Shown here one piece after another: positions 1-8,387 of a stretch of DNA of 53,071 nucleotides. The stretch is taken from contig CANKWX010000020.1 in the NCBI GenBank assembly GCA_947487165.1, positions 1-53,071 on the forward strand, read 5' to 3'. Numbering within the stretch: the stretch's first letter is position 1; every line of letters starts with the position of its first letter. Under the pieces are notes generated by a model. The model was not told the DNA's origin and ran no database searches. It saw nothing but the letters and a program-made list of their open reading frames with translations. A program made the position numbers and the translations under genes. Source of the DNA: Burkholderiales bacterium (lineage in GTDB: Bacteria > Pseudomonadota > Gammaproteobacteria > Burkholderiales > Burkholderiaceae_E).

Positions 1-1246
1 AACCATGGTGACCGCCGGCATCTTCATGGTGGCGCGCATGTCGCCGCTTTTCGAGCTCTCTGATACCGCGCTGTCTTTTGTCATGACCATCGGCGCGATC
101 ACTGCGCTTTTCATGGGCTTTCTGGGCATCATCCAGAACGACATCAAGCGGGTGGTTGCCTACTCCACACTGTCGCAGCTCGGCTACATGACCGTGGCGC
201 TCGGTGCCTCGGCCTACAGCGTCGCGATCTTTCATCTGATGACGCATGCGTTTTTCAAAGCGCTGCTCTTTCTGGCGGCCGGCTCGGTGATCATCGGCAT
301 GCACCATAACCAGGACATCCGGAATATGGGTGGCTTGCGCAAATACATGCCGATCACCTGGATCACCTCGCTGCTCGGTTCGCTGGCCCTGATCGGCACA
401 CCCTTCTTTTCGGGCTTCTATTCCAAGGACATGATCATCGAGGCGGTCAAGGCCTCGACGCTGCCGGCCTCGGGCTTTGCCTATTTTGCGGTGCTGGCTG
501 GCGTGTTCGTGACCGCCTTCTATTCCTTCCGCATGTATTTCCTGGTCTTTCACGGCAAGGAGCGTTTCAACACCGATGCGCATGCCGCAGGTCACGGTCA
601 TGGCGACGCGCATGACGACGGGCACGGTGACGCACACGGGCACGGCCATGGCCACCACGGCGGCCCGCCGCATGAAAGCCCCGCGGTGATCACGCTGCCG
701 CTGGTGCTGCTGGCGATTCCATCGGTGCTGATCGGCATGTTCGCAATCGGCCCGATGCTGTTCAGTGATTTCTTCCAGACCTCGATTTCTGTCTTCGAGC
801 CCCACAACGCGATGGCAGTCCTGAAAGAGGAATTCCACGGCCCGGTTGGCATGGTTGCGCACGCGCTGACCACGATGCCTTTCTGGCTGGCGCTGGCAGG
901 GGTGGTCGCGGCCTATTACTGCTACCTGGTCAACCCGGCCGTGCCGGCATGGTTCGGCAAGCGCTTTGGCAGCGTTTATCGGCTGCTCGACAACAAGTAC
1001 TACCTCGACCGATTCAATGAAGTCTTCTTCGCGGGTGGTGCGCGTTCGGTGGGCTCGAGCCTCTGGAAATTCGGCGATCAGGCGGTCATCGACGGCGTGG
1101 TGGTCAATGGCAGTGCGCGGGTTGTTGGCTGGTTCGCAGGCGCACTTCGCGGTCTGCAATCCGGCTTCCTCTACCACTACGCGATTGCGATGATCGTCGG
1201 TGTGGCGCTGTTTGTCTGGTGGTTCGTGCCGCTGCTCAAACGCTGA
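1..1246 (+). CDS. nuoL: NADH-quinone oxidoreductase subunit L, 3' part
   Basis: Membrane antiporter-like subunit of respiratory complex I, taking part in proton translocation. Only the C-terminal ~415 residues are in the window; the reading frame is open to the first bases, so the start lies upstream (the full protein is usually near 650-680 residues). The conserved proton_antipo_M core is visible: YSTLSQLGYM, then FHLMTHAFFKALLFLAAGS with the His/Lys residues of the half-channel, then GTPFFSGFYSKD. A His-rich hydrophilic loop (about nt 570-675, 11 His in ~34 residues) separates transmembrane helices. The last hydrophobic helix ends just before the stop. nuoM follows 21 bp later and nuoN after it, the normal nuo operon order. 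Identification is secure from motifs and context. Confidence 0.97.
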   Translation, partial: TMVTAGIFMVARMSPLFELSDTALSFVMTIGAITALFMGFLGIIQNDIKRVVAYSTLSQLGYMTVALGASAYSVAIFHLMTHAFFKALLFLAAGSVIIGMHHNQDIRNMGGLRKYMPITWITSLLGSLALIGTPFFSGFYSKDMIIEAVKASTLPASGFAYFAVLAGVFVTAFYSFRMYFLVFHGKERFNTDAHAAGHGHGDAHDDGHGDAHGHGHGHHGGPPHESPAVITLPLVLLAIPSVLIGMFAIGPMLFSDFFQTSISVFEPHNAMAVLKEEFHGPVGMVAHALTTMPFWLALAGVVAAYYCYLVNPAVPAWFGKRFGSVYRLLDNKYYLDRFNEVFFAGGARSVGSSLWKFGDQAVIDGVVVNGSARVVGWFAGALRGLQSGFLYHYAIAMIVGVALFVWWFVPLLKR

Positions 1247-1267
1247 GATTCGGCCCAAGACAAGACT

Positions 1268-2752
1268 ATGACCAACTCGATTTCCTTTCTCAGCGCAGCC
1301 ATCTGGATCCCGATCCTGACCGGGCTGTTTCTGCTGTCCTTTGGCAACGACCGCAACCCCGGGATCGTTCGCGGAGTCTCGCTCGCGGGCGCCCTGGCCG
1401 GTCTGCTGGCAACCGTGCCGCTTTACACCCGCTTCGACACCGCCAGCGCCAAGATGCAATTTGTCGAGCAGATGCCCTGGATCGAGCGGTTCGGCGTCAG
1501 CTATCACCTCGGTGTCGACGGCATTTCAGTGTGGTTTGTGCTCTTGACGGCGTTTATCACCGTGATCGTGGTGATTGCCGGATGGCGGGTGATCGAAGAA
1601 CGCGTGGCCGGCTACATGGCGTCCTTCCTGATCCTGTCGGGTTTGATGATCGGTGTTTTCAGCGCGCTCGACGGCCTGCTTTTCTATGTGTTTTTTGAAG
1701 CGACGCTGATTCCGATGTACATCATCATCGGTATCTGGGGCGGGCCCAACCGGGTCTATGCGGCGTTCAAGTTCTTTCTCTACACCCTGCTTGGGTCGCT
1801 GCTGACGCTGGTGGCGATCATCTACCTCTATACCAAGTCAGGCAGCTTCTCGATTCTCGACTGGCATGCACTGCCGCTGTCGATGTCCGAGCAGATACCG
1901 ATCTTCCTTGCCTTCCTGCTGGCCTTTGCGGTCAAGGTGCCGATGTGGCCGGTGCACACCTGGTTGCCGGATGCCCACGTTGAGGCGCCCACCGGTGGCT
2001 CGGTGGTGCTGGCGGCCATCATGCTCAAGCTCGGTGCTTATGGCTTTTTGCGGCTGTCGCTGCCGATTGCCCCCGATGCGAGCCATCATTTTTCGGGTGT
2101 GATGATCACGCTGTCGCTGGTGGCGGTGGTTTACATCGGCCTGGTCGCGATGGTCCAGACCGACATGAAAAAACTGGTGGCCTATTCATCAATCGCCCAT
2201 ATGGGTTTTGTGACCCTTGGCTTTTTCATCTTCAACCAGATGGGCATGCAGGGCGGTCTGGTCCAGATGATTTCGCACGGCTTCATCTCTGGCGCGATGT
2301 TCCTGTGCATCGGTGTGCTCTACGACCGCATGCATTCCCGGCGCATCTCCGACTACGGCGGCGTGGCCAACACCATGCCCAAGTTCGCCGCGCTCTTCAT
2401 GTTCTTTGCGATGGCCAACAGCGGTCTGCCGGCCACATCAGGTTTCGTCGGTGAATTCATGGTCATCCTGGGCGCGGTCCAGTTCAATTTCTGGGTCGGT
2501 CTGATTTCAGCGACAACGCTGATTCTTGGCGCCGCCTATTCGCTCTGGATGTACAAGCGCGTGGTGTTCGGTGCGATTGCCAATGACCAGGTCAGGGCGC
2601 TCAAGGATATCGACGCCCGCGAAATGTTGATGCTGTCATTGCTGGCGATTGCGGTGCTGGTAATGGGCTTGTGGCCTCGTCCGGTTACCGATGTCTCCGA
2701 GGCTTCCGTGCGGGCACTGCTGCAGCATGTTGCTGTTTCCAAGGTCAAGTGA
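1268..2752 (+). CDS. nuoM: NADH-quinone oxidoreductase subunit M
   Basis: Second antiporter-like membrane subunit of complex I. 494 residues, the usual size, and hydrophobic throughout (about 14 helices). Diagnostic motifs: HLGVDGISVWFVLLTAF near residue 80, FEATLIPMYIIIG near 145 with the conserved Glu, VPMWPVHTWLPDAHVEAPT near 225 with the conserved Lys/His, and YSSIAHMGFVTLG near 310. ATG start 21 bp after nuoL. The stop at 2750-2752 lies one base before the nuoN ATG, so the two are translationally coupled in a single operon. No sign of truncation. Confidence 0.97.
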   Translation: MTNSISFLSAAIWIPILTGLFLLSFGNDRNPGIVRGVSLAGALAGLLATVPLYTRFDTASAKMQFVEQMPWIERFGVSYHLGVDGISVWFVLLTAFITVIVVIAGWRVIEERVAGYMASFLILSGLMIGVFSALDGLLFYVFFEATLIPMYIIIGIWGGPNRVYAAFKFFLYTLLGSLLTLVAIIYLYTKSGSFSILDWHALPLSMSEQIPIFLAFLLAFAVKVPMWPVHTWLPDAHVEAPTGGSVVLAAIMLKLGAYGFLRLSLPIAPDASHHFSGVMITLSLVAVVYIGLVAMVQTDMKKLVAYSSIAHMGFVTLGFFIFNQMGMQGGLVQMISHGFISGAMFLCIGVLYDRMHSRRISDYGGVANTMPKFAALFMFFAMANSGLPATSGFVGEFMVILGAVQFNFWVGLISATTLILGAAYSLWMYKRVVFGAIANDQVRALKDIDAREMLMLSLLAIAVLVMGLWPRPVTDVSEASVRALLQHVAVSKVK

Positions 2753-2753
2753 G

Positions 2754-4226
2754 ATGCAGAACCTCAATATCAGTGCGGCACTGCCCGAGATTCTGCTGCT
2801 GATCGCAGCCTGTGCGGTTTTGCTGGCTGACGTCCTCAAGCGCGGCGTCTGGGGGCTCGATATCGGCCGAACCGCTCTCATCGTGCTGATCCTGCCGGTG
2901 CTCGCGATCCTGGCGCAATTCGGGCAGCCCGCGCAGCACGCCATGAATGGCATGTATGTCGCCGATGCCATGGGCCATGTCCTCAAACTCGCCGCATGCG
3001 CTGCCACGGCCATGGCGCTGGTCTATGCACGCAGTTATGTGACCGACCGGGGCATGCATCGGGGCGAGCTTTATGCGCTGGCGCTTTTTGCACTGCTCGG
3101 GCAGATGATCATGATCTCGGCAGGCAATCTGCTGATCGTCTACCTCGGGCTCGAACTGATGTCGCTGTCGCTCTATGCGATGGCCGCAATGCGTCGTGAT
3201 CATCCGATCTCAACCGAGGCTGCGATCAAGTACTTCGTCCTTGGGGCACTCGCGTCCGGCTTCCTGCTCTACGGCATGTCGATGATCTACGGTGGCACCG
3301 GCACGCTCGACCTTGCCAAGATCTCGCATTCAATGGGTGGCCTGGCGCCTGCCAATGCCAAGGTGCTGATCTTCGGCGTGGTCTTCATCGTTGCCGGCCT
3401 GGCCTTCAAGTTCGGTGCGGTGCCGTTTCACATGTGGGTGCCTGATGTCTATCAGGGCACCCCGACCGTGACCACCCTCCTGATCGCATCCGGGCCCAAG
3501 CTCGCCACTTTCGCGGTCGCTTTCAGGATCCTGGCCGGCAGTCTGATCGGTGTGGCCAACGACTGGCAGCAGATGTTGCTGGTGCTGTCGGTGCTGTCGA
3601 TGGTCCTTGGTAATCTGGTTGCGATTGCACAGACCAACCTCAAGCGCATGCTTGCCTACTCGGCAATTGCGCAGATCGGCTTTGTGCTGCTGGGCATGCT
3701 CTCGGGCATTGTTGGCGGCAGCACCAATGGTGCCGCCGATGCCTGGAGCGCATCGATGTTCTATCTGGTTGCCTACGTGCTCACGACGCTTGGCACCTTC
3801 GGCGTGATGATGCTGATGTCGCGCGATGGGCATGAGGCCGAGGATATCGCCGACCTCAAGGGGCTTGGGCGTCGCAACCCTGCGCTGGCCTTCGTCATGC
3901 TGATATTGATGTTCTCGCTGGCAGGCATCCCCCCCACCATAGGCTTTTACGCAAAGCTCGCGGTGCTCAAGGCGGTGATCGATGCCGGGATGATCTGGCT
4001 TGCGGTGCTCGCGGTGATGATGTCGCTGGTTGGCGCTTTCTACTATCTTCGAATCGTGAAGATGGTGTATTTCGATGAGCCGGTCGACACGCATGCGCTG
4101 CGCCCCGTGCCGAGTGCTCAAGCCCTGCTCGCGGTCAACGGTGCCCTGGTGCTGCTGCTCGGGCTGGTGCCGGGTCCGCTGATGAGTCTGTGCGCCGATG
4201 CGGTGAAGCAGGCCTTCGGCGGCTGA
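2754..4226 (+). CDS. nuoN: NADH-quinone oxidoreductase subunit N
   Basis: Third antiporter-like subunit of complex I, 490 residues. The ATG at 2754 is chosen because it follows the nuoM stop by one base and gives the conserved N-terminus MQNLNISAALPEILLL; upstream in-frame codons lie inside nuoM. Family motifs seen: YLGLELMSLSLYAMAA with the conserved Glu, KYFVLGALASGFLLYG, VPFHMWVPDVYQGTPT and LKRMLAYSAIAQIGFV. It is the last nuo gene of the operon. The small DUF2818 gene that often follows nuoN in Burkholderiales is absent; 48 bp separate nuoN from the NUDIX gene. Confidence 0.97.
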   Translation: MQNLNISAALPEILLLIAACAVLLADVLKRGVWGLDIGRTALIVLILPVLAILAQFGQPAQHAMNGMYVADAMGHVLKLAACAATAMALVYARSYVTDRGMHRGELYALALFALLGQMIMISAGNLLIVYLGLELMSLSLYAMAAMRRDHPISTEAAIKYFVLGALASGFLLYGMSMIYGGTGTLDLAKISHSMGGLAPANAKVLIFGVVFIVAGLAFKFGAVPFHMWVPDVYQGTPTVTTLLIASGPKLATFAVAFRILAGSLIGVANDWQQMLLVLSVLSMVLGNLVAIAQTNLKRMLAYSAIAQIGFVLLGMLSGIVGGSTNGAADAWSASMFYLVAYVLTTLGTFGVMMLMSRDGHEAEDIADLKGLGRRNPALAFVMLILMFSLAGIPPTIGFYAKLAVLKAVIDAGMIWLAVLAVMMSLVGAFYYLRIVKMVYFDEPVDTHALRPVPSAQALLAVNGALVLLLGLVPGPLMSLCADAVKQAFGG

Positions 4227-4274
4227 GCGCAGCGCGCCACTCGTGCGGCGACTTTTATCCGGCAGCCTGTCACG

Positions 4275-4850
4275 ATGAGCAAAGACCTGCAGGAAACCAC
4301 CGTCGAGTCGGAGCTCGTCTATCAGGGGCTTTTCCTGAAGGTTCGGCGCGATAAGGCGCGGCTGCCCGATGGATCGATTCACGGCCGCGAATGGGTGGTT
4401 CATCCGGGCGCCTCAGCGATTCTGGCGCTGGCCGACGATGGTCGGGTGCTGATCGAGCGTCAGTTTCGCTATGCGATGCAGCAGGTCTATGTCGAGATTC
4501 CTGCAGGCAAGATCGACCCGGGCGAGACGCCCCTGCAGACCGCCCGACGCGAGCTGCTCGAAGAGACTGGCTACACCGCAAAGCAGTGGGCATTGCTCAC
4601 GCGCATTCACCCTGCGATTGGATTTACCAACGAGATCATCGACATCTTTCTTGCGCGCGAGTTGGGCGCGCTTGAGACGCGCAATCTCGATCACGGCGAG
4701 CTGCTCGAGATCGACTGGGTCAGTGTCGGTTGGCTGGTCGATGAACTCAGGGCAGGGCGTCTGCCCGATGTGAAGACCCAGATCTCGGTGATGCATCTGC
4801 AGCGCATGGTCGAGGGTGATTGGCCCTGGCCGGCTTTTGACCTGGTCTGA
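4275..4850 (+). CDS. NUDIX hydrolase, ADP-ribose pyrophosphatase type
   Basis: 191-residue NUDIX hydrolase that probably cleaves ADP-ribose or related nucleoside diphosphate derivatives in the cytoplasm. The full Nudix box fits GX5EX7REUXEEXGU at residues 78-100: GKIDPGET with the conserved Glu, then RRELLEETGY carrying the metal-binding Glu residues. The N-terminal half (VYQGLFLKVRRD, REWVVHPGAS) matches the ADP-ribose pyrophosphatase (NudF) branch. It lies 48 bp behind nuoN, a common betaproteobacterial arrangement, and may be read through from the nuo promoter. A hairpin overlaps its stop codon. The substrate is inferred from subfamily resemblance only. Confidence 0.92.
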   Translation: MSKDLQETTVESELVYQGLFLKVRRDKARLPDGSIHGREWVVHPGASAILALADDGRVLIERQFRYAMQQVYVEIPAGKIDPGETPLQTARRELLEETGYTAKQWALLTRIHPAIGFTNEIIDIFLARELGALETRNLDHGELLEIDWVSVGWLVDELRAGRLPDVKTQISVMHLQRMVEGDWPWPAFDLV

Positions 4851-4865
4851 GCGCCAGGGCTCAGA
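4846..4865 (+). terminator. Hairpin over the NUDIX stop codon
   Basis: Perfect 7-bp stem TCTGAGC / GCTCAGA with a 6-nt loop, including the TGA stop at 4848-4850. It is placed to end nuo/NUDIX transcription before the tRNA. No T-run follows, so intrinsic termination would be weak. Confidence 0.4.
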
Positions 4866-4923
4866 CAGGCGGGGTTCTCAGCGGAGGTCTGGACAAGGTA
4901 CAGTAGCGGGCTGGCAAGGCGCC

Positions 4924-5013
4924 GGAGGGCTGGCAGAGCGGTTTAATGCGGCAGTCTTGAAAACTGTTGTGGGTGAGAGCCCACCGGGGGTTCGAATCCC
5001 TCGCCCTCCGCCA
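4924..5013 (+). tRNA. tRNA-Ser (anticodon UGA), CCA encoded
   Basis: 90-nt class II tRNA. Acceptor arms GGAGGGC (4924-4930) and GCCCTCC (5003-5009) pair perfectly, followed by discriminator G and an encoded CCA. The anticodon loop CTTGAAA carries TGA. A long variable arm (GTGGGTGAGAGCCCACC) and the T-loop GGTTCGAATCC are present. The accessory island starts within 50 bp of its 3' end, a typical place for integrated elements, but no copy of the tRNA 3' end was seen at the island's far side. Confidence 0.97.
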
Positions 5014-5056
5014 TGAATTTCTGAAGAATTTCCGCATGCGAGAGTCCTCGAAGGGG

Positions 5057-5082
5057 CTCGACTCGCGAGTGCAAGGCTCGTG
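5057..5082. repeat. 26-bp direct repeat, left copy
   Basis: Identical over 26 bp to 21408-21433 in the same orientation. It contains the palindrome ACTCGCGAGT and starts 43 bp after tRNA-Ser. Possibly an attachment core or duplication scar; see the finding on the island borders. Confidence 0.85.
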
Positions 5083-5217
5083 AGTCTGGTGAGGCGGAAA
5101 AGTTTATTTTTTGATGGATAGCCGAGGGCAGATAGTCGAGTTCGATCAGGGTGAGATCGAGTCTGATGTGGTCGGCTGTGGGTACTCGTTGAGAAAATGC
5201 ATTCTCGATAATAAGAC

Positions 5218-5387
5218 TAATCGGGAGTGCACTTTGGTTTTGAGACGGTTCGATACGGACGCGATCATCAAAAGGGCGGGGGGGTTATCTTGCGAAGGCC
5301 GCCAACGCACCTCGCAGGCAACGTTCACCAACTCAAAGGCCCATCTCAGGTAATTCCTGGTACTAAAAGTGCCAAGCAGTTCACTCC
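5218..5387. repeat. Degenerate long direct repeat, left copy
   Basis: About 170 bp clearly homologous to 21607-21772. Shared blocks in the same order include TAATCGGGA, TTTGGT, TTGAGACG, CGCCAACGC, CAGGCAACGT and CACCAAC, then CTAAAA. Both copies lie downstream of a 26-bp repeat copy in the same orientation. The rest of 5014-5501 (the gap between the tRNA and the helicase gene) shows no convincing gene; short open frames here are fragments of the repeat. Confidence 0.75.
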
Positions 5388-5501
5388 GAGCGGAACAGCT
5401 GGATCGCAGACAGCATCAACGATAACGAGCCGTGGCAGAGCGACCGTGCGCCCATTCTGCAACCGAATCACATCTGGTCAGGTACACAGGGAGGATCGCC
5501 G

Positions 5502-8387
5502 TTGATATCGCATCAGCGTTTGACGCAGCATCAAAGCCAGTACTACGCGTGGCTTTTGACGCGGCGTGCGGCAGGCAACACCGTGGAGTCGCTGGCAACC
5601 ACCCTCGTCGACTCGCAGGTTGATCTCAATCCCCATCAGGTCGAGGCCGCACTGTTCGCCTGCAGCAATCCACTTTCGCGGGGCGTCATCCTGGCGGACG
5701 AGGTTGGGCTCGGGAAGACCATTGAGGCGGGCCTAGTCATCTCGCAGCGCTGGGCCGAGCGCCGTCGCCGCATCCTGATCATCGTCCCCGCCAACTTGCG
5801 CAAGCAGTGGCATCAGGAGCTGCAAGACAAGTTCAGTCTGCAGGGGCTGATCCTTGAGGCCAAGAACTACAACGCCATCGTTAAGCAGGAACGCCAGAAC
5901 CCATTCCTGATGGCATCGGGGCCGGTCATCTGCTCGTATCAGTTTGCGAAGTCGAAAGCAGACGACATCAAGGACATCGCTTGGGACTTGGTCGTCCTCG
6001 ACGAAGCGCATCGTCTGCGCAACGTCTACAAGACCAGCAACGTCATCGCCAAGACGCTGAAAGAAGCGCTGGCCCATGTTCACTCCAAGGTGCTGCTGAC
6101 CGCCACGCCGCTGCAAAACTCGCTGCTGGAACTCTACGGTCTGGTCAGCATGATCGATGACCGAGTCTTCGGCGACATCGACAGCTTTCGATCCCAGTTC
6201 ACAGCCCAGCCCAGAGAGCAGGCATTCGCCGCACTGAGAACTCGACTGGGCCCGGTCTGCAAGAGAACGCTGCGCCGCCAAGTTCAACAGTACGTTCCGT
6301 ACACCGCGCGCAGGGCCATCGTTGAGGAGTTCACCCCGTCCTCCGAGGAGCGGGAACTGTCCAGCCTCGTTGCTGACTACCTGCGGCGGCCTAACCTCAA
6401 GGCGCTACCGGAGGGCCAGCGTCAGTTGATCTCCCTGGTGCTCTGGAAGCTGCTTGCTTCCTCCACCCACGCCATTGCCGGGGCCTTGGAGACAATGGCC
6501 AAGCGACTGCAAGGGGAGCTCGACGAGTCCTCGGAAGTTCCAGATCTTGCTGACGTGCTGGACGAAGACTATGAGTTGCTCGACCAAATCGAAGAAGAGC
6601 GCGCCGACGAGTGGAATGGGCAAGACCCAAGCACAGCGCCGCCGACGGCCAACGAGCGCGATGCCGTAGCGCAGGAGATTGCCGAGCTTCGGCATTTCAA
6701 GACGTTGGCAACCAACATCCGCGACAACTCCAAGGGTAAAGCGTTGTTGACCGCGCTGGATCGAGCGTTTTCTGAGCTGGAGCGTCTCGGCGCAGCAAAG
6801 AAAGCCATCATCTTCACCGAGTCAAAACGCACGCAGGAATACCTGCTTTCTCTGTTGGCGGACACGTCCTACGGGGAAGGCATCGTGCTGTTCAACGGCA
6901 CCAACAGTGATGCCCGGGCACAGGCCGTCTACAAAGACTGGCTCAAGCGACACGAGGGAACGGATCGCATCACGGGCTCGAAGACCGCCGACACCCGAGC
7001 CGCATTGGTCGAGCACTTCAAAGAGCGTGGCACGGTGATGATTGCGACGGAGGCCGGTGCCGAAGGCATCAACTTGCAGTTCTGCTCATTGGTCATCAAC
7101 TATGACCTGCCTTGGAATCCGCAGCGCATCGAACAGCGCATCGGGCGCTGCCATCGCTACGGCCAAAAGTTCGACGTTGTCGTTGTGAACTTCGTCGACC
7201 GTAGCAACGAGGCAGACGCGCGTGTCTATGAGCTGCTGGCGCAGAAGTTTCAGCTCTTCGAGGGCGTTTTCGGAGCCAGCGATGAGGTGCTGGGTGCCAT
7301 CGGCTCGGGCGTGGACTTCGAACGGCGCATCGCCGACATCTACCAAAACTGCCGCGACCCGGCCGCCATCAAGGCCAGCTTTGAGCAGCTGCAACTCGAC
7401 CTCTCGGGCGAGATCAGCGAGGCGATGGTCAAGACGCGCCAGATTTTGCTTGAGAACTTCGACGAGGAAGTTCAAGACAAGCTGCGCGTGCGCGCGGAGG
7501 ACAGTCGCGCCGCACGCAGCAAGTACGAACGCATGCTCATGGACCTGACCAGGGCAGAGTTGGCAGACTGCGCCACTTTTGACGCCGACGGATTCGTCCT
7601 TCAGAGCGCACCTGAAGCGGCCCTCGACGGCATTGATCTAGGACGCTACGAGCTTCCCCGACGCTCCGGTGATGCACATCTCTACCGGATCGGACATCCG
7701 CTCGCGGTCTGGGTGGCCCATCAAGCGAAAACCCGCGACCTCGCTAGCACACGGCTCATCTTTGACTACGACGCCTATGGCACGCAGATCAGCACGCTCA
7801 AGGCCTATCGAGGCAAGACAGGCTGGCTGACATTGAAATTGGTGTCGGTGGAAGCCCTGGGGAACCAGGAACAGCATTTGGTAGTGGCGGCCAGCACTTC
7901 AGATGGCCACACCCTCGCAGAGGATGACCCGGAGAAATTGCTGCGCCTGCCTGCGCGGTCGCATTCAGCGGGGCTTTTCAGCGCGGCAGACGCAACCCTT
8001 GTGGAAGATGTGGAAGCCCGCAAGATTGCCCTGCTCCGTGAAATCAACCAGCGCAACCTCGGCTACTTCGACCAGGAAGTCCAGAAGCTGGATTCTTGGG
8101 CCGATGACTTGAAGCTGGGGCTTGAGCAAGAGATCAAGGCCATCGATGCCGAGATCAAGGAAGTGCGCCGTACAGCGGCGACTTCACCAACGCTCGAAGA
8201 AAAGCTGGCCCATCAAAAGCGCCAGCGGGAACTTGAAGCAAAGCGCTCCAAGCTGCGGCGCGAGTTGTTCGCCCGACAGGACGAGGTCGAAGCACAGCGA
8301 AATGGCCTAATCAGTCAGTTGGAAATGCAGCTTCACCAACAGGTCGAAGAGCGCACGCTGTTTACCGTTGAATGGGAGCTGAAATGA
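5502..8387 (+). CDS. SNF2/RapA-like DEAD-box helicase
   Basis: 961-residue superfamily 2 ATPase, first gene of the defence-like operon. It probably translocates on or remodels DNA. N-terminal RecA lobe: DEVGLGKTIEAGL (Walker A, ~67-79), VPANLRKQW, DEAH (~166-169), TATPLQNS. C-terminal lobe: IIFTESKRTQEYL, ATEAGAEGINLQF and QRIGRCHRYGQ (motif VI, ~545-555), the RapA/SNF2 signature. The last ~150 residues are charged and predicted coiled coil. TTG start chosen because a strong Shine-Dalgarno AGGGAGG ends 7 nt upstream and no ATG fits the conserved start. It ends with a 4-bp ATGA overlap with the next gene, implying coupled translation. DISARM's DrmD is also SNF2-like, but the rest of DISARM is absent. 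Confidence 0.93.
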   Translation: MISHQRLTQHQSQYYAWLLTRRAAGNTVESLATTLVDSQVDLNPHQVEAALFACSNPLSRGVILADEVGLGKTIEAGLVISQRWAERRRRILIIVPANLRKQWHQELQDKFSLQGLILEAKNYNAIVKQERQNPFLMASGPVICSYQFAKSKADDIKDIAWDLVVLDEAHRLRNVYKTSNVIAKTLKEALAHVHSKVLLTATPLQNSLLELYGLVSMIDDRVFGDIDSFRSQFTAQPREQAFAALRTRLGPVCKRTLRRQVQQYVPYTARRAIVEEFTPSSEERELSSLVADYLRRPNLKALPEGQRQLISLVLWKLLASSTHAIAGALETMAKRLQGELDESSEVPDLADVLDEDYELLDQIEEERADEWNGQDPSTAPPTANERDAVAQEIAELRHFKTLATNIRDNSKGKALLTALDRAFSELERLGAAKKAIIFTESKRTQEYLLSLLADTSYGEGIVLFNGTNSDARAQAVYKDWLKRHEGTDRITGSKTADTRAALVEHFKERGTVMIATEAGAEGINLQFCSLVINYDLPWNPQRIEQRIGRCHRYGQKFDVVVVNFVDRSNEADARVYELLAQKFQLFEGVFGASDEVLGAIGSGVDFERRIADIYQNCRDPAAIKASFEQLQLDLSGEISEAMVKTRQILLENFDEEVQDKLRVRAEDSRAARSKYERMLMDLTRAELADCATFDADGFVLQSAPEAALDGIDLGRYELPRRSGDAHLYRIGHPLAVWVAHQAKTRDLASTRLIFDYDAYGTQISTLKAYRGKTGWLTLKLVSVEALGNQEQHLVVAASTSDGHTLAEDDPEKLLRLPARSHSAGLFSAADATLVEDVEARKIALLREINQRNLGYFDQEVQKLDSWADDLKLGLEQEIKAIDAEIKEVRRTAATSPTLEEKLAHQKRQRELEAKRSKLRRELFARQDEVEAQRNGLISQLEMQLHQQVEERTLFTVEWELK

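Noticed and set aside
3330-4403. 357-residue minus-strand frame opposite nuoN
   Set aside because: Composition (His, Gln, Arg rich) is typical of the antisense of a hydrophobic GC-rich gene; nuoN is certain here.
5111-5353. 80-residue open frame after tRNA-Ser as a gene
   Set aside because: It is part of the degenerate repeat; the homologous right copy loses the frame and no family motif is visible.
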